Shown piece by piece: positions 45,119 to 54,579 of a DNA stretch of 64,000 nucleotides (positions are counted from its first letter, which is position 1; each line of letters opens with the position of its first letter). Made by a program: the position numbers and the translations under genes. Below the pieces are notes generated by a model. It had not been told where the DNA came from. It did not search any database and worked only from the letters and a program-made list of their open reading frames with translations. Origin of the DNA: UBA1205 sp045598105 (GTDB lineage Bacteria; Bacteroidota; Bacteroidia; Bacteroidales; WCHB1-69); assembly GCA_045598105.1 (NCBI GenBank), contig JAZLLK010000049.1, positions 1 to 64,000 of the forward strand, written 5' to 3'.

Positions 45119-46774
45119 ATGACAAAAAAAAGAATATTACTATTCTTATTATGTGCAGGTGTGTCCTTGTCGTTTGCACAAAATAATTTTTTGAAGAATA
45201 GTCGCATATCAGGTAATTTCCAAACGGACGCCCAGTATTATATACCCAATGCTGCCATAGGTGCCGATACGGTAGAAAACAAGGTGAGAGCCAATGCGTA
45301 TTTGAACCTTAATTACTCTAATGGAGGATTTTCAGCCGGCTTTAGGTATGAGTTTTATAAGTATCCTTTAATTGATTTTGAAAAGTTGAACTATGTGGGG
45401 CATGGTATTCCGCATTATTATGCCGGCTATAACCACGAGTATTTTGAAGTGGTGGTAGGCAGTTTTTATGAACAATTCGGTAACGGGCTCATATACCGTT
45501 CGTATGAAAATCGTAATTTGGGTTATGACAATGCTACTAATGGTATTAAGGTGGTAGGTAAGCCGTATAAGGGTATTACCATTACCGGAATATGGGGTAC
45601 GCAGCGTAACCTGTTTGTAAAAGAAGGTGAAATACGGGGTGCAGACTTGGATTTATCGTTCACCGATATGATAGATAAAATTAAAACCAGCGGTTTCCGC
45701 TTTGGTATGGGTGGCAGTTTTGTATCCAAATATGAAAAAGATAATGACGCTGATTATTATCTTCCTCAAAATGTAGCTGCATGGGCGGCCCGTATGAATT
45801 TCGGATATAAGGATTTTAATATCAATGCCGAGTATGCTTATAAGTTTAATGATCCGGGTTCCCTTAATAATATGATATATAAGCCGGGAGAGGCCTTGTT
45901 TGTTACTGCTTCTTATGCCATGAAGGGTTTGGGAGTATATATTACGGGTATGCGTACCGATAATATGGACTATCGTACTAAGCGTAATGCCGTAAGTAAT
46001 AATAATATTATCAATTATATACCTACTATTACCCGAGAGCACACTTATGCATTGCCTTCTATGTATCCTTATGCATCGCAGGCCTTAGGCCAAATGGGTT
46101 TTCAGGCACAGGTGAATTACCAGATACCTAAAAAGACCAAAATAGGCGGTAAGTACGGCACCGATATTATGCTGAACTATTCCCGTATGCATGGTATAAA
46201 GCAGCAAATGGTAGCGGAAGCGGTGGAAAACGGCGGTGATATGGCCGGTACCGACGGCTATACATCTAAGTTTTTTGCCTTTGGCGATTTATATTATCAG
46301 GATTTTAATATAGAAATAAGCCGTAAATTTACTAAGGCCTGGAAATTGGCCTTGTCGTATGTGTTTCTTACCTACAATCAGTCTGTAATAGAAGGTCATG
46401 TGGGGGAACCTGATGTGAATTCACACACGGTAATAGCTGATTTAACGTATAAAATAAACAATAAGCATGCTCTAAGGCTGGAATTGCAGCACATGTATGC
46501 TAAGGAACATAAGGGAAGTTGGGCCTATGCCCAACTGGAATACACCATAGCACCCAAATGGTTTATATCCGTATTAGACCGCTGGAATTATGGTAATCCT
46601 GATCCATCCAAACGAATACATTACTACATGGTGTCAGGGTCCTTTGTGTATAAAACCACCAAGGTTACTCTTAATTTTGGCAAGCAATATGAAGGAATAT
46701 TGTGCGTGGGCGGAGTGTGCAGGGCTGTGCCTGCCTCCTATGGTGTAGGCTTATCGGTGGTAACAAGTTTTTAA
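45119..46774 (+). CDS. DUF6029-type outer-membrane protein
   Basis: Protein of 551 residues with a signal peptide ending SFAQ (about 21). The mature part is rich in beta-strand signatures (YYAGYNHEYFEVVVGSFYEQ, RNLGYDNATNGIKV, YQDFNIEISRKFTKAW) and ends in Phe (SVVTSF), so it should be an outer-membrane barrel. It resembles the DUF6029 family. Position between TlpA and Omp28 makes a connected envelope system likely. Function unknown. Confidence 0.8.
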   Translation: MTKKRILLFLLCAGVSLSFAQNNFLKNSRISGNFQTDAQYYIPNAAIGADTVENKVRANAYLNLNYSNGGFSAGFRYEFYKYPLIDFEKLNYVGHGIPHYYAGYNHEYFEVVVGSFYEQFGNGLIYRSYENRNLGYDNATNGIKVVGKPYKGITITGIWGTQRNLFVKEGEIRGADLDLSFTDMIDKIKTSGFRFGMGGSFVSKYEKDNDADYYLPQNVAAWAARMNFGYKDFNINAEYAYKFNDPGSLNNMIYKPGEALFVTASYAMKGLGVYITGMRTDNMDYRTKRNAVSNNNIINYIPTITREHTYALPSMYPYASQALGQMGFQAQVNYQIPKKTKIGGKYGTDIMLNYSRMHGIKQQMVAEAVENGGDMAGTDGYTSKFFAFGDLYYQDFNIEISRKFTKAWKLALSYVFLTYNQSVIEGHVGEPDVNSHTVIADLTYKINNKHALRLELQHMYAKEHKGSWAYAQLEYTIAPKWFISVLDRWNYGNPDPSKRIHYYMVSGSFVYKTTKVTLNFGKQYEGILCVGGVCRAVPASYGVGLSVVTSF

Positions 46775-46811
46775 TACTCTAGTATAAAGCAAAACAGAAA
46801 CATACTATAAA

Positions 46812-47693
46812 ATGAAAAAAATAACAATAATGCTAGCCGCCGTAGTGCTTATGGCAGCTTGTGATAAAATAGAAAAACCTTATAAGGTAGAGCACCCTAA
46901 GGTGCTTATAAGCGTGGACACTCCTTCGTTTGAGCCTGTGAATAGTGCCATAAAGAAAATATTGGCAGAAGAATATACGGGGCACCGTTGTGTGAATTGT
47001 CCTCAAGGGCATAAGACATTGGCCGATTTAAAGGCCAACATGAAGGATACCCTGGTGGTGCTGGCCTTACATGTATCAGAGCAGCAGGCTGCTCCTGATC
47101 CTAATGATACCACTTGCCCTGTAGGCTATATTATGGATTATCGTACCACGGCAGGTAATGCTTACGAAAATAATTTTTCCATAGGATCTTTGCCGGCTGC
47201 GGTGTTTAACCGCACTCTTATTAACGGAATGTATGGGCAGAATTCGGTGAGTTCATGGAAAACCATGGCAGAAAGCCAGTCTCACGGGGCGGCAGATGCC
47301 GGTTTGCAAATAATACCGGTGTGGAATGCCAATGAAGATACCGTATTTGTATTTGTAAACACAACCTTATTTACCAATATAAATAATAGTATGCGGTTAT
47401 GTGTGTTATTGTCGGAAAATAACATAGTATCTCCGCAAAAAAACGGTAAACCTGCTATAGGCAGTGTGCCCAGTATATGTGATTACACGCACCAGCACAT
47501 GCTGCGTACCAATATATCTCCTATAGAAGGTACTCCCATAAGTATATCACAGCAGTCGGAACATGTAATATGTGCCTATGCTTTGCCTTGGAACAGCAAG
47601 TGGCAAAAAAATAACAGCAATGTAGTAGCCATGCTTCTCAATGCCGATACGCAGGAAGTGATGCAGGTAGAAGAAATACAGGTAGCGGAATAA
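46812..47693 (+). CDS. Omp28-related lipoprotein with CxxC motif
   Basis: Protein of 293 residues with lipobox LMAAC (Cys17). EEYTGHRCVNCPQGHKTL carries the Cys60-x2-Cys63 pair typical of Omp28. The C-terminal half is a beta-rich domain (IVSPQKNGKPAI, YTHQHMLRTNI). It parallels the protein at 9828-10700. Its stop codon overlaps the flippase start by one base (TAATG), so it is linked by translation to the following surface-polysaccharide-like genes. Confidence 0.87.
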   Translation: MKKITIMLAAVVLMAACDKIEKPYKVEHPKVLISVDTPSFEPVNSAIKKILAEEYTGHRCVNCPQGHKTLADLKANMKDTLVVLALHVSEQQAAPDPNDTTCPVGYIMDYRTTAGNAYENNFSIGSLPAAVFNRTLINGMYGQNSVSSWKTMAESQSHGAADAGLQIIPVWNANEDTVFVFVNTTLFTNINNSMRLCVLLSENNIVSPQKNGKPAIGSVPSICDYTHQHMLRTNISPIEGTPISISQQSEHVICAYALPWNSKWQKNNSNVVAMLLNADTQEVMQVEEIQVAE

Positions 47694-49189
47694 TGGTACA
47701 ATTGAAAAAACTGGTAGGGCAAACAGCCATATATGGCTTAAGCAGCATAATAGGTCGTTTTCTTAATTATTTGCTGGTCCCGTTATACACTTATAAAATA
47801 GCTGCCGAATCGGGAGGTTACGGTGTGGTTACCAATATGTATGCATATACGGGACTATTGTTGGTATTACTCACTTTTGGTATGGAAACCACTTATTTCC
47901 GATTTGCCAATAAAGAAGGCGTTGATCCAGACAAGGCTTTTTCCACGGCACAATGGGCAGTAGGCATAGTAGCCATGGTATTTGTAACCGTATTGGCCTT
48001 GTTTTATAAGCCTATAGCCGGAATTATGAATTATGCGGCACATTCGGAATATGTGCTCATGATGGGCATAGTGGTGGCTTTTGATGCCTTTCAGGCCATA
48101 TTGTTTTCCCGTTTGCGTTATGAGAATAGGGCGGTAAAGTTTGCCGGATTAAAGTTGTTGTTTATAATATGTAACATTATGCTCAATTTGTTCATATTTG
48201 TAGCAGCACCGGTGCTATATGTGCGTTATCCTCAGCTTATGGCATGGTATAATCCGCATTATCAGGTGGGGTACATATTTGTAGTAAATATGATATGTAC
48301 GGTAAGTATCACTTTAGGGTTTATCCCCGAAATGCGAAAAATGCGTAACGGTTTAGATGTGACTATGCTTAAGCAAATGTTGAAATATACCTGGCCGTTA
48401 TTGCTTTTGGGCTTGGCCGGCATACTTAATCAGGTGGCCGATAAAATATGCTATCGTTATATAGTGCCCGGGCAGGAGGGAGAAGTGCAGTTGGGTATAT
48501 ATGGTGCCTGTGTGAAAATAGCCATGATTATGGCCATGATTACTCAGGCTTTTCGTTATGCGTATGAGCCTTTTGTATTTGGCGGAAGCCGCAATAACCA
48601 AAATAAGGACGTGCAGGCTTTGGTAATGAAGTATTTTGTAATGTTTACTTTATTCGCATTTATGGCCGTAGTGGCCTATATGCCTTTGCTTAAATATATT
48701 ATTAAATCCGATTATTGGGAGGGCTTAAAGGCGGTGCCTATAGTAATGATAGCGGAAATATTTATGGGTATATATTTTAACTTGTCGTTTTGGTATAAGC
48801 TTACTGATCAAACGTGGTGGGGCGCCGTATTTTCTGGTATAGGGTGTGCGGTACTGCTGGCTGTTAACTTTATATTTGTACCGCAATGCGGGTACATGGC
48901 CTGTGCATGGGGCGGTTTTGCCGGTTACGGCACCTGTATGGTACTTTCGTATCTGGTAGGTCAAAAACTGGCTCCGGTGCCGTATCCGGTAAAAGCTATA
49001 GCTTTGTATTTTATGCTTACCTTATTGCTATACATGGTAATGACGCATATATACATAGCTAATATGTGGTGGAGCTTAGTGGTAAATACGTTTATATTGT
49101 TGGTGTATGTGGGCGTAATAGCCTATAATGAGCGGGCATTGTTAATCAATGTGGCAGGTGTTATAAAGCGTAAAGTGCTTAAACGGTAA
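47693..49189 (+). CDS. Oligosaccharide flippase (Wzx-like)
   Basis: Protein of 498 residues with about 14 membrane helices. The start LVGQTAIYGLSSIIGRFLNYLLVPLYT is characteristic of the MATE-superfamily polysaccharide flippases, as is the segment MEIYF-like GIYFNLSFWYKLTDQTWWG. It would translocate lipid-linked glycan units across the inner membrane. It overlaps both neighbours and is in one transcript with the dehydrogenase, the polytopic membrane protein and lpxB. A Bacteroidota role in cell-surface glycan or lipid-linked precursor export is inferred. Confidence 0.85.
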   Translation: MVQLKKLVGQTAIYGLSSIIGRFLNYLLVPLYTYKIAAESGGYGVVTNMYAYTGLLLVLLTFGMETTYFRFANKEGVDPDKAFSTAQWAVGIVAMVFVTVLALFYKPIAGIMNYAAHSEYVLMMGIVVAFDAFQAILFSRLRYENRAVKFAGLKLLFIICNIMLNLFIFVAAPVLYVRYPQLMAWYNPHYQVGYIFVVNMICTVSITLGFIPEMRKMRNGLDVTMLKQMLKYTWPLLLLGLAGILNQVADKICYRYIVPGQEGEVQLGIYGACVKIAMIMAMITQAFRYAYEPFVFGGSRNNQNKDVQALVMKYFVMFTLFAFMAVVAYMPLLKYIIKSDYWEGLKAVPIVMIAEIFMGIYFNLSFWYKLTDQTWWGAVFSGIGCAVLLAVNFIFVPQCGYMACAWGGFAGYGTCMVLSYLVGQKLAPVPYPVKAIALYFMLTLLLYMVMTHIYIANMWWSLVVNTFILLVYVGVIAYNERALLINVAGVIKRKVLKR

Positions 49190-50148
49190 TGCTTATGGGG
49201 AATAAGGGTAAAGTATTGTTTATAGATAAAGCGCATGCAGATTTTGCACCTGCATTGGAAGCCATTGGTTATGAATGTGAAAGCAGACCTGTGGAGTATG
49301 CCGACCTTATGACTTGTGCTCATGAGTATACAGGATATGTAATCCGTAGCCGATTTGTCATAGATGCTCCGTTAATAGATGCGTCAGTTAATTTAAAGTT
49401 TATAGCCCGTGTAGGGGCAGGCATGGAAAATATAGATGTGGCTTATGCAGCCGATAAAGGTATAACCTGTCTTAATTCACCTGAAGGCAATACTGATGCG
49501 GTGGGTGAATATGTGGTAGGTGCTATGGTGAATTTGCTGAGGCGTACTATGCAGAGTAACAGTCAGGTAAAGCAGGGTGTATGGTTGCGTGAGGCTAATA
49601 GAGGATATGAGTTGGGTAGCCAAACGGTAGGCATAATAGGTTATGGTAATATGGGGCATAGTTTGGCCAAAAAGTTGAGCGGTTTTGGTTGCAGGGTGCT
49701 GACGTATGATAAATATAAGTCTCATTGCGGTGATGCATACGCTACACAGGTTACATTAGAGGAATTGCAAAAGGAAAGTGATATAATAAGTATTCATATT
49801 AATTATACAATTGATAACTATTATTATATTAATGAATCTTTTTTGAATAATTTTAGCAAAAATATTTATGTAATAAATACTTCCAGAGGTAAAGTGCTGG
49901 ATACCGCTGCTTTGTGGAGTTTGCTGCAAAGCGGAAAGGTAAAAGGTGCTGTGCTGGATGTGTTGGAATATGAAAATATACGTCTGCAGAACAAACCCTT
50001 ACAGGAATGGAATGAGGTGATGAGGGGTATAGCTCATAGTAACAAGGTAATATTATCGCCGCATATAGCAGGCCAAACCCATGAATCATTGCAAAAGCAT
50101 GTGAAAGTGCTGGTGGAAAAAATAAAACAGTTATCATATATGCAGTAG
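49189..50148 (+). CDS. D-isomer 2-hydroxyacid dehydrogenase
   Basis: Protein of 319 residues. NAD-binding GIIGYGNMG lies near 144-152. Catalytic Arg is in NTSRGKVLDT, Glu is in VLEYENIR and His in SPHIAGQTHES. The first part (VIRSRFVIDAPLI, FIARVGAGMENIDV) matches 3-phosphoglycerate-dehydrogenase-like enzymes. Length is shorter than serA with an ACT domain. The substrate cannot be fixed. It starts in the flippase stop codon. Confidence 0.88.
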   Translation: MLMGNKGKVLFIDKAHADFAPALEAIGYECESRPVEYADLMTCAHEYTGYVIRSRFVIDAPLIDASVNLKFIARVGAGMENIDVAYAADKGITCLNSPEGNTDAVGEYVVGAMVNLLRRTMQSNSQVKQGVWLREANRGYELGSQTVGIIGYGNMGHSLAKKLSGFGCRVLTYDKYKSHCGDAYATQVTLEELQKESDIISIHINYTIDNYYYINESFLNNFSKNIYVINTSRGKVLDTAALWSLLQSGKVKGAVLDVLEYENIRLQNKPLQEWNEVMRGIAHSNKVILSPHIAGQTHESLQKHVKVLVEKIKQLSYMQ

Positions 50149-50153
50149 GCGTA

Positions 50154-51494
50154 ATGGAAGTAGCACTCACATTGTTATACACGGTTTTGTTTATGGTACT
50201 TATATGTAAGTGTCCGTATTTTAAATCCAAAAGCCTGTCATCGCGAGCATTGTGTGTGCTATTTGGTATGAAGGTAATGGCCGGTGTATGCATGTATATG
50301 ATATATACATATTATTATCCTAATAGGAATGAGGCTGATATATTCCGTTATTTTGATGATGCCAGGGTGATATATGAGGCTTTGCCCGAAAGACCTATGG
50401 ATTATATTAAAATATTATTTGGTATAGGTAATAATACCCCTTATTTTAACGATCATTATTATGTGTATCTTAATCATTGGGAGCGGCTGGTAGTAACAAA
50501 TATATTCAGTGATTCGCATACTATTATTCGCTTTAATGCCTTGGTAATGTTGTTCTCGTTCGGGTATTTCAATGTGCACAATGTATTTGCGTCTTTTTTG
50601 GCCTTTGTAGGCTTATTTTCCATATATAAATGGGTAGAAAATAATATAAAGCAGGTGCATATGTGGTATGTTATTGCCATATTTTTATTGCCTTCGGTGG
50701 TGTTTTGGACCTCGGGAGTACTTAAGGAAAGTATTATTATGTTCGGTACAGGCCTGTTAATATATTCTATGGATAGTATGGTTCAAAAGCGTGTGTCATG
50801 GTATAAGGTTTCCATATATATATTATGTATGATATTGGGAATAGCGGTATTGGTGTATACCAAATTGTATTATTGTTTACTCATAGTATTGTTGGGAGTT
50901 GTATTTGTACTGAATAAAAAATACAATATAAAACATCCTTTATGGGCGTATATGATTACGATATTGGTAATGATACCTTCCTTGTATTTTATGGCTCTTT
51001 ATTATGATAATAATTATAATGCTTTGTATTTGATAGCCTATAAACATAATGATATGGTGTATTTAGGCATGGAGGAAGGTGCCCGTATGGCTGACGAGGT
51101 AATATTGCAGGATAATATAGCATCGTTTGCGGCCTATATGCCTAAGGCATTGTATAATGCCATGCTGTTGCCGTTGCCGTTTACTGATTTTTCTCCTATG
51201 ATGCTTATGGCATGGGGAGAGCAGCTGTTATTAATGGCGGGTATGGTGTTGTTATTGGCAATGGGGGCGCATGTACCTATAAAGAATAAGAATATGTTTT
51301 GGTTTTGCATGCTGTTCTACATAGCCAATGCTATGGTAATAGGTATAAGTGTACCCATAATAGGGGCCATAGTGCGGTATAGGAGTGTGAGTTTGCCATT
51401 TTTAATAGTAGCAGTGTGCTTGTGCTGTGATACATATACCATAAAAAAAAGAAGCCGTAAGGTGATCAAGTATATACAAAAACATTCTATATGA
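50154..51494 (+). CDS. Polytopic membrane protein, glycosyltransferase- or polymerase-like
   Basis: Protein of 446 residues with around 10-12 membrane helices. A conserved-looking motif NEADIFRYFDDARVIYE follows the second helix, and a long extracytoplasmic loop follows it. SGVLKESIIMFGTGLLIY is another recognisable block. The layout recalls Wzy-type polymerases and GT-C transferases, but I see no diagnostic catalytic residue set. The ATG of lpxB overlaps its stop (ATGA). Confidence 0.6.
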   Translation: MEVALTLLYTVLFMVLICKCPYFKSKSLSSRALCVLFGMKVMAGVCMYMIYTYYYPNRNEADIFRYFDDARVIYEALPERPMDYIKILFGIGNNTPYFNDHYYVYLNHWERLVVTNIFSDSHTIIRFNALVMLFSFGYFNVHNVFASFLAFVGLFSIYKWVENNIKQVHMWYVIAIFLLPSVVFWTSGVLKESIIMFGTGLLIYSMDSMVQKRVSWYKVSIYILCMILGIAVLVYTKLYYCLLIVLLGVVFVLNKKYNIKHPLWAYMITILVMIPSLYFMALYYDNNYNALYLIAYKHNDMVYLGMEEGARMADEVILQDNIASFAAYMPKALYNAMLLPLPFTDFSPMMLMAWGEQLLLMAGMVLLLAMGAHVPIKNKNMFWFCMLFYIANAMVIGISVPIIGAIVRYRSVSLPFLIVAVCLCCDTYTIKKRSRKVIKYIQKHSI

Positions 51495-52600
51495 AATATT
51501 ATATTATATCAGGTGAGGCATCAGGCGACCTGCATGCGGCCAATTTAGTGCGGCACCTTATGCAAAGTGATACTCAGGCGCAGGTACGTGCCTGGGGTGG
51601 TCCCTTACTGAGGCAGGCAGGAGCCTGTGTGGTAAAAGATTATAGTGAAACAGCCTATATGGGGTTTGTAGAAGTGCTTACTCATGCGGATAAAATAATG
51701 CGTAACTTTTCATTTTGCAAAAAAGACATATTAGCTTATGCTCCTGATGTGGTAATATTGGTGGACTATCCGGGCTTTAATTTACGCATAGCCAAATTTT
51801 TGCATGAGCATCATTTGCGGGTATTTTATTATATTTCACCGCAGGTGTGGGCATGGAAGAAGAACAGGGTGCATGCTATACGCAAATATGTGGATGAAAT
51901 GTTTGTAATACTGCCTTTTGAACAGCAATTTTATGCGCAGCATAACATGAAGGTGCATTATTTTGGTCACCCTTTGCTTGATGTGGTGAAGCAGGCTTGT
52001 ATTGATGCCCGTTTTAAAGAAAGGCATAGCCTTTCAAACAAGCCTGTTATAGCCGTGTTACCCGGCAGCCGCCGACAGGAAATATTGCGTATGCTTCCCA
52101 CTATGCTCAAGGTAGCATCACAGTATGATACCTGCCAAATAGTAATAGCAGGTGTGGAGCATCACAAGAACCTGTATACCCCTTATGAACAGGAGTATAA
52201 GGTAAAAGTGGTGTATAACAGTACCTATGATTTGTTACACTGTGCTCATGTGGCATTGGTTACTTCAGGCACAGCCACATTAGAAACGGCTTTGTTCAAT
52301 GTACCTCAGGTAGTGTGCTATAAGGCCAATTATTTGTCGTATGTAATAGCTAAACATTTAATTAAGGGTATCAGTTATATTTCATTGGTAAATTTAATAG
52401 CGGATGCCCCGGTGGTAACCGAATTAATACAGCAGGACATGAATCCGTGTACACTGAAAAATGAAACCGATAAAATAATGGGAGGTTACTGTAGGGAACG
52501 TATGTTGCAGCAGTATGCACAATTACAATATAGTATGGGTAATGGCGAAGCCTCCATGCGTATAGCGGAGCAAATGGTGAAATTATTAGAAAAAAAATAA
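51491..52600 (+). CDS. lpxB: Lipid-A-disaccharide synthase
   Basis: Protein of 369 residues that joins UDP-2,3-diacylglucosamine and lipid X to form the lipid A disaccharide at the inner membrane. The start YYIISGEASGDLHAANL, YISPQVWAWKKNRV and VLPGSRRQEI, and TSGTATLETALFNVPQVVCYK, are family signatures. Full length. It overlaps the previous gene by four bases. Confidence 0.95.
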   Translation: MKYYIISGEASGDLHAANLVRHLMQSDTQAQVRAWGGPLLRQAGACVVKDYSETAYMGFVEVLTHADKIMRNFSFCKKDILAYAPDVVILVDYPGFNLRIAKFLHEHHLRVFYYISPQVWAWKKNRVHAIRKYVDEMFVILPFEQQFYAQHNMKVHYFGHPLLDVVKQACIDARFKERHSLSNKPVIAVLPGSRRQEILRMLPTMLKVASQYDTCQIVIAGVEHHKNLYTPYEQEYKVKVVYNSTYDLLHCAHVALVTSGTATLETALFNVPQVVCYKANYLSYVIAKHLIKGISYISLVNLIADAPVVTELIQQDMNPCTLKNETDKIMGGYCRERMLQQYAQLQYSMGNGEASMRIAEQMVKLLEKK

Positions 52601-52622
52601 TTTGAAAAAAAAAACGGAAATA

Positions 52623-52653
52623 TTGGTAAAACTATAAAAAAGTGTTACCTTTG
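52623..52653 (+). promoter_or_regulatory. Promoter of rocD
   Basis: TTG at 52623-52625, a 20-base spacer and TACCTTTG at 52646-52653. Transcription would start about 35 bases before ATG 52696. Confidence 0.75.
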
Positions 52654-52695
52654 CATAGTGAAATAAATAGAATTTATCAATAAAAAATCATAAAT

Positions 52696-53931
52696 ATGGA
52701 AATTGAAAAAATAACATCAAGTCAGCAAGCCATGGATATGGAAGCCAAATACGGTGCACACAATTATCATCCGCTTCCGGTAGTATTGGCAAAAGGTAAA
52801 GGTGCATTTGTGTGGGATGTGGAAGGTAAAAAATATTTTGACTTTCTATCAGCTTATTCAGCAGTAAACCAGGGTCATTGTCATCCTAAAATTATTCAGG
52901 CATTGTGTGATCAGGCACAGCGTTTAACATTGAGTTCACGTGCATTCTACAATGATTGTTTGGGTTCATGGGAAAAATATGTTACCGAATATTTCGGTTA
53001 TGAAAAAGTATTACCTATGAATAGCGGTGCCGAAGCCGATGAAACAGCCTTAAAGTTGGCTCGTCGTTGGGGTGTGGTTAAAAAAGGTATTCCTAATGAT
53101 GAAGTAATGATAGTATGCTGTGAAGGTAACTTCCATGGTAGAACCATTACTATTATCACCATGAGTAATGACCCTGAAAGTTATGCTAACTATGGTCCTA
53201 TGACTCCCGGTTTTATTCGTATTCCATATAATGATGCCGATGCATTGGAAAAGGTATTAGCCGAAAAAGCTGATAAAATAGCCGGTTTCTTATTGGAACC
53301 TATTCAAGGTGAAGCAGGAGTATATGTTCCTGATGACGGTTATTTGAAAAAATGCTATGATATATGTCATAAATATAATGTATTGTTCATGGCCGATGAG
53401 GTACAGTGCGGCATAGCCCGTACCGGTAAAATGTTAGCATGTGACCATGAAGACGTACGTCCTGATATATTAATATTAGGTAAGGCATTAGGCGGTGGTG
53501 TGGTTCCTGTATCAGCAGTATTGGCCGATGATGAAATTATGTTGAATATTAAGCCCGGAGAACACGGTTCCACTTTTGGCGGTAACCCCATAGCTGCTAA
53601 AGTCAGCATGGCTGCTTTGGAAGTTATTAAGGAAGAGCACCTCATGGAAAAGGCCGATCGTTTAGGTAAAATATTCCGTGAGGAAATAGGCAAAATTAAA
53701 TCACCTATGATAGAAAAAGTACGTGGTAAGGGCTTGTTGAATGCTGTTATCATTCGTCCTAAAAACGGTAAGGAAGCATGGGATGTATGCTTGAAAATGC
53801 GTGATATGGGTCTGTTGGCTAAGCCTACACATCAGCACATTATTCGTTTCGCGCCTCCATTGGTTATTACCGAAGAAGAATTGCGAGAAGCTATTGAAAT
53901 TATTAAAAACGCTATTCTTTCATTTGAATAA
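52696..53931 (+). CDS. rocD: Ornithine-oxo-acid aminotransferase
   Basis: Protein of 411 residues, fold type I PLP enzyme that converts ornithine and 2-oxoglutarate to glutamate semialdehyde and glutamate. FDFLSAYSAVNQGHCHPK, MNSGAEADETALKLARRWG, FMADEVQCGIARTGKML and the PLP lysine in LILGKALGGGVVPVSA support the call. The AYSAVNQGH motif is typical of ornithine aminotransferases. It is a single gene with a clear promoter and terminator. Confidence 0.93.
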   Translation: MEIEKITSSQQAMDMEAKYGAHNYHPLPVVLAKGKGAFVWDVEGKKYFDFLSAYSAVNQGHCHPKIIQALCDQAQRLTLSSRAFYNDCLGSWEKYVTEYFGYEKVLPMNSGAEADETALKLARRWGVVKKGIPNDEVMIVCCEGNFHGRTITIITMSNDPESYANYGPMTPGFIRIPYNDADALEKVLAEKADKIAGFLLEPIQGEAGVYVPDDGYLKKCYDICHKYNVLFMADEVQCGIARTGKMLACDHEDVRPDILILGKALGGGVVPVSAVLADDEIMLNIKPGEHGSTFGGNPIAAKVSMAALEVIKEEHLMEKADRLGKIFREEIGKIKSPMIEKVRGKGLLNAVIIRPKNGKEAWDVCLKMRDMGLLAKPTHQHIIRFAPPLVITEEELREAIEIIKNAILSFE

Positions 53932-53951
53932 TATACATGAAAGGTATATCA

Positions 53952-53987
53952 AAAAAAAGCAGCAATTTTACATTGTTGCTTTTTTTG
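53952..53987 (+). terminator. Terminator of rocD
   Basis: AGCAGCAAT (53958-53966) pairs with ATTGTTGCT (53972-53980) through one G-U pair; the hairpin is flanked by runs of A and T, so it may also end the convergent pnuC transcript. Confidence 0.8.
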
Positions 53988-54009
53988 TACTTATGTTTTT
54001 TAGGCTTGT

Positions 54010-54573
54010 TTAGTTAATACTTTCTTTTTTCCACTTAAAGTATCCCATTACCGATATTATGGAATATGTGGCATATAGTATGGCCGACGGAATGAGCATT
54101 TTGCCGGCAAACATAACGGTAAGTATAGGATCTACCATTAGCCAACACAACCATTTTTGATAATATTTTTTTGTCATCATCCACATGCCGGTAATACTTA
54201 TGCCGGTAGAAAATCCGTCCATTAAATATATATCGCTTTCGTGCATCAGGTATAATATATAGGATATAACGCTGCTAATGGTAATAGTGAATAATATGGC
54301 GGGGAGTATGTATTTTTTTGGCATGGAGCATATATGTTGTTCGGAATTGTTGCGAGGATGAATTACATTGGTCCATACCAATAGTCCGTATATATAGGCC
54401 ATTACGTAGTATATATTGATGCACATATTGGCATATATGCCATTTTGAAAGCATACTATGGTGTATAGTATAGGCATAATGAGCCCAAATATCCATAGCC
54501 ATACTGAAGCCTTGTATTCAAAGAATACAGCTATAAGACCTACAATTGCTCCTGTTATTTCTATGTAGTTCAT
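54010..54573 (-). CDS. pnuC: PnuC-family vitamin transporter (thiamine-type PnuT by context)
   Basis: Protein of 187 residues with about seven membrane helices. NIYYVMAYIYGLLVW and the later KYYQKWLCWLMVDPI fit the PnuC family, whose members move vitamins by facilitated diffusion and trap them by phosphorylation. Classical PnuC takes nicotinamide riboside, but here the gene lies six bases after a TonB receptor under a TPP riboswitch, so thiamine is the likely cargo (PnuT). Length is slightly short but complete. Confidence 0.9.
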   Translation of the reverse strand: MNYIEITGAIVGLIAVFFEYKASVWLWIFGLIMPILYTIVCFQNGIYANMCINIYYVMAYIYGLLVWTNVIHPRNNSEQHICSMPKKYILPAILFTITISSVISYILYLMHESDIYLMDGFSTGISITGMWMMTKKYYQKWLCWLMVDPILTVMFAGKMLIPSAILYATYSIISVMGYFKWKKESIN

Positions 54574-54579
54574 GTGTTT

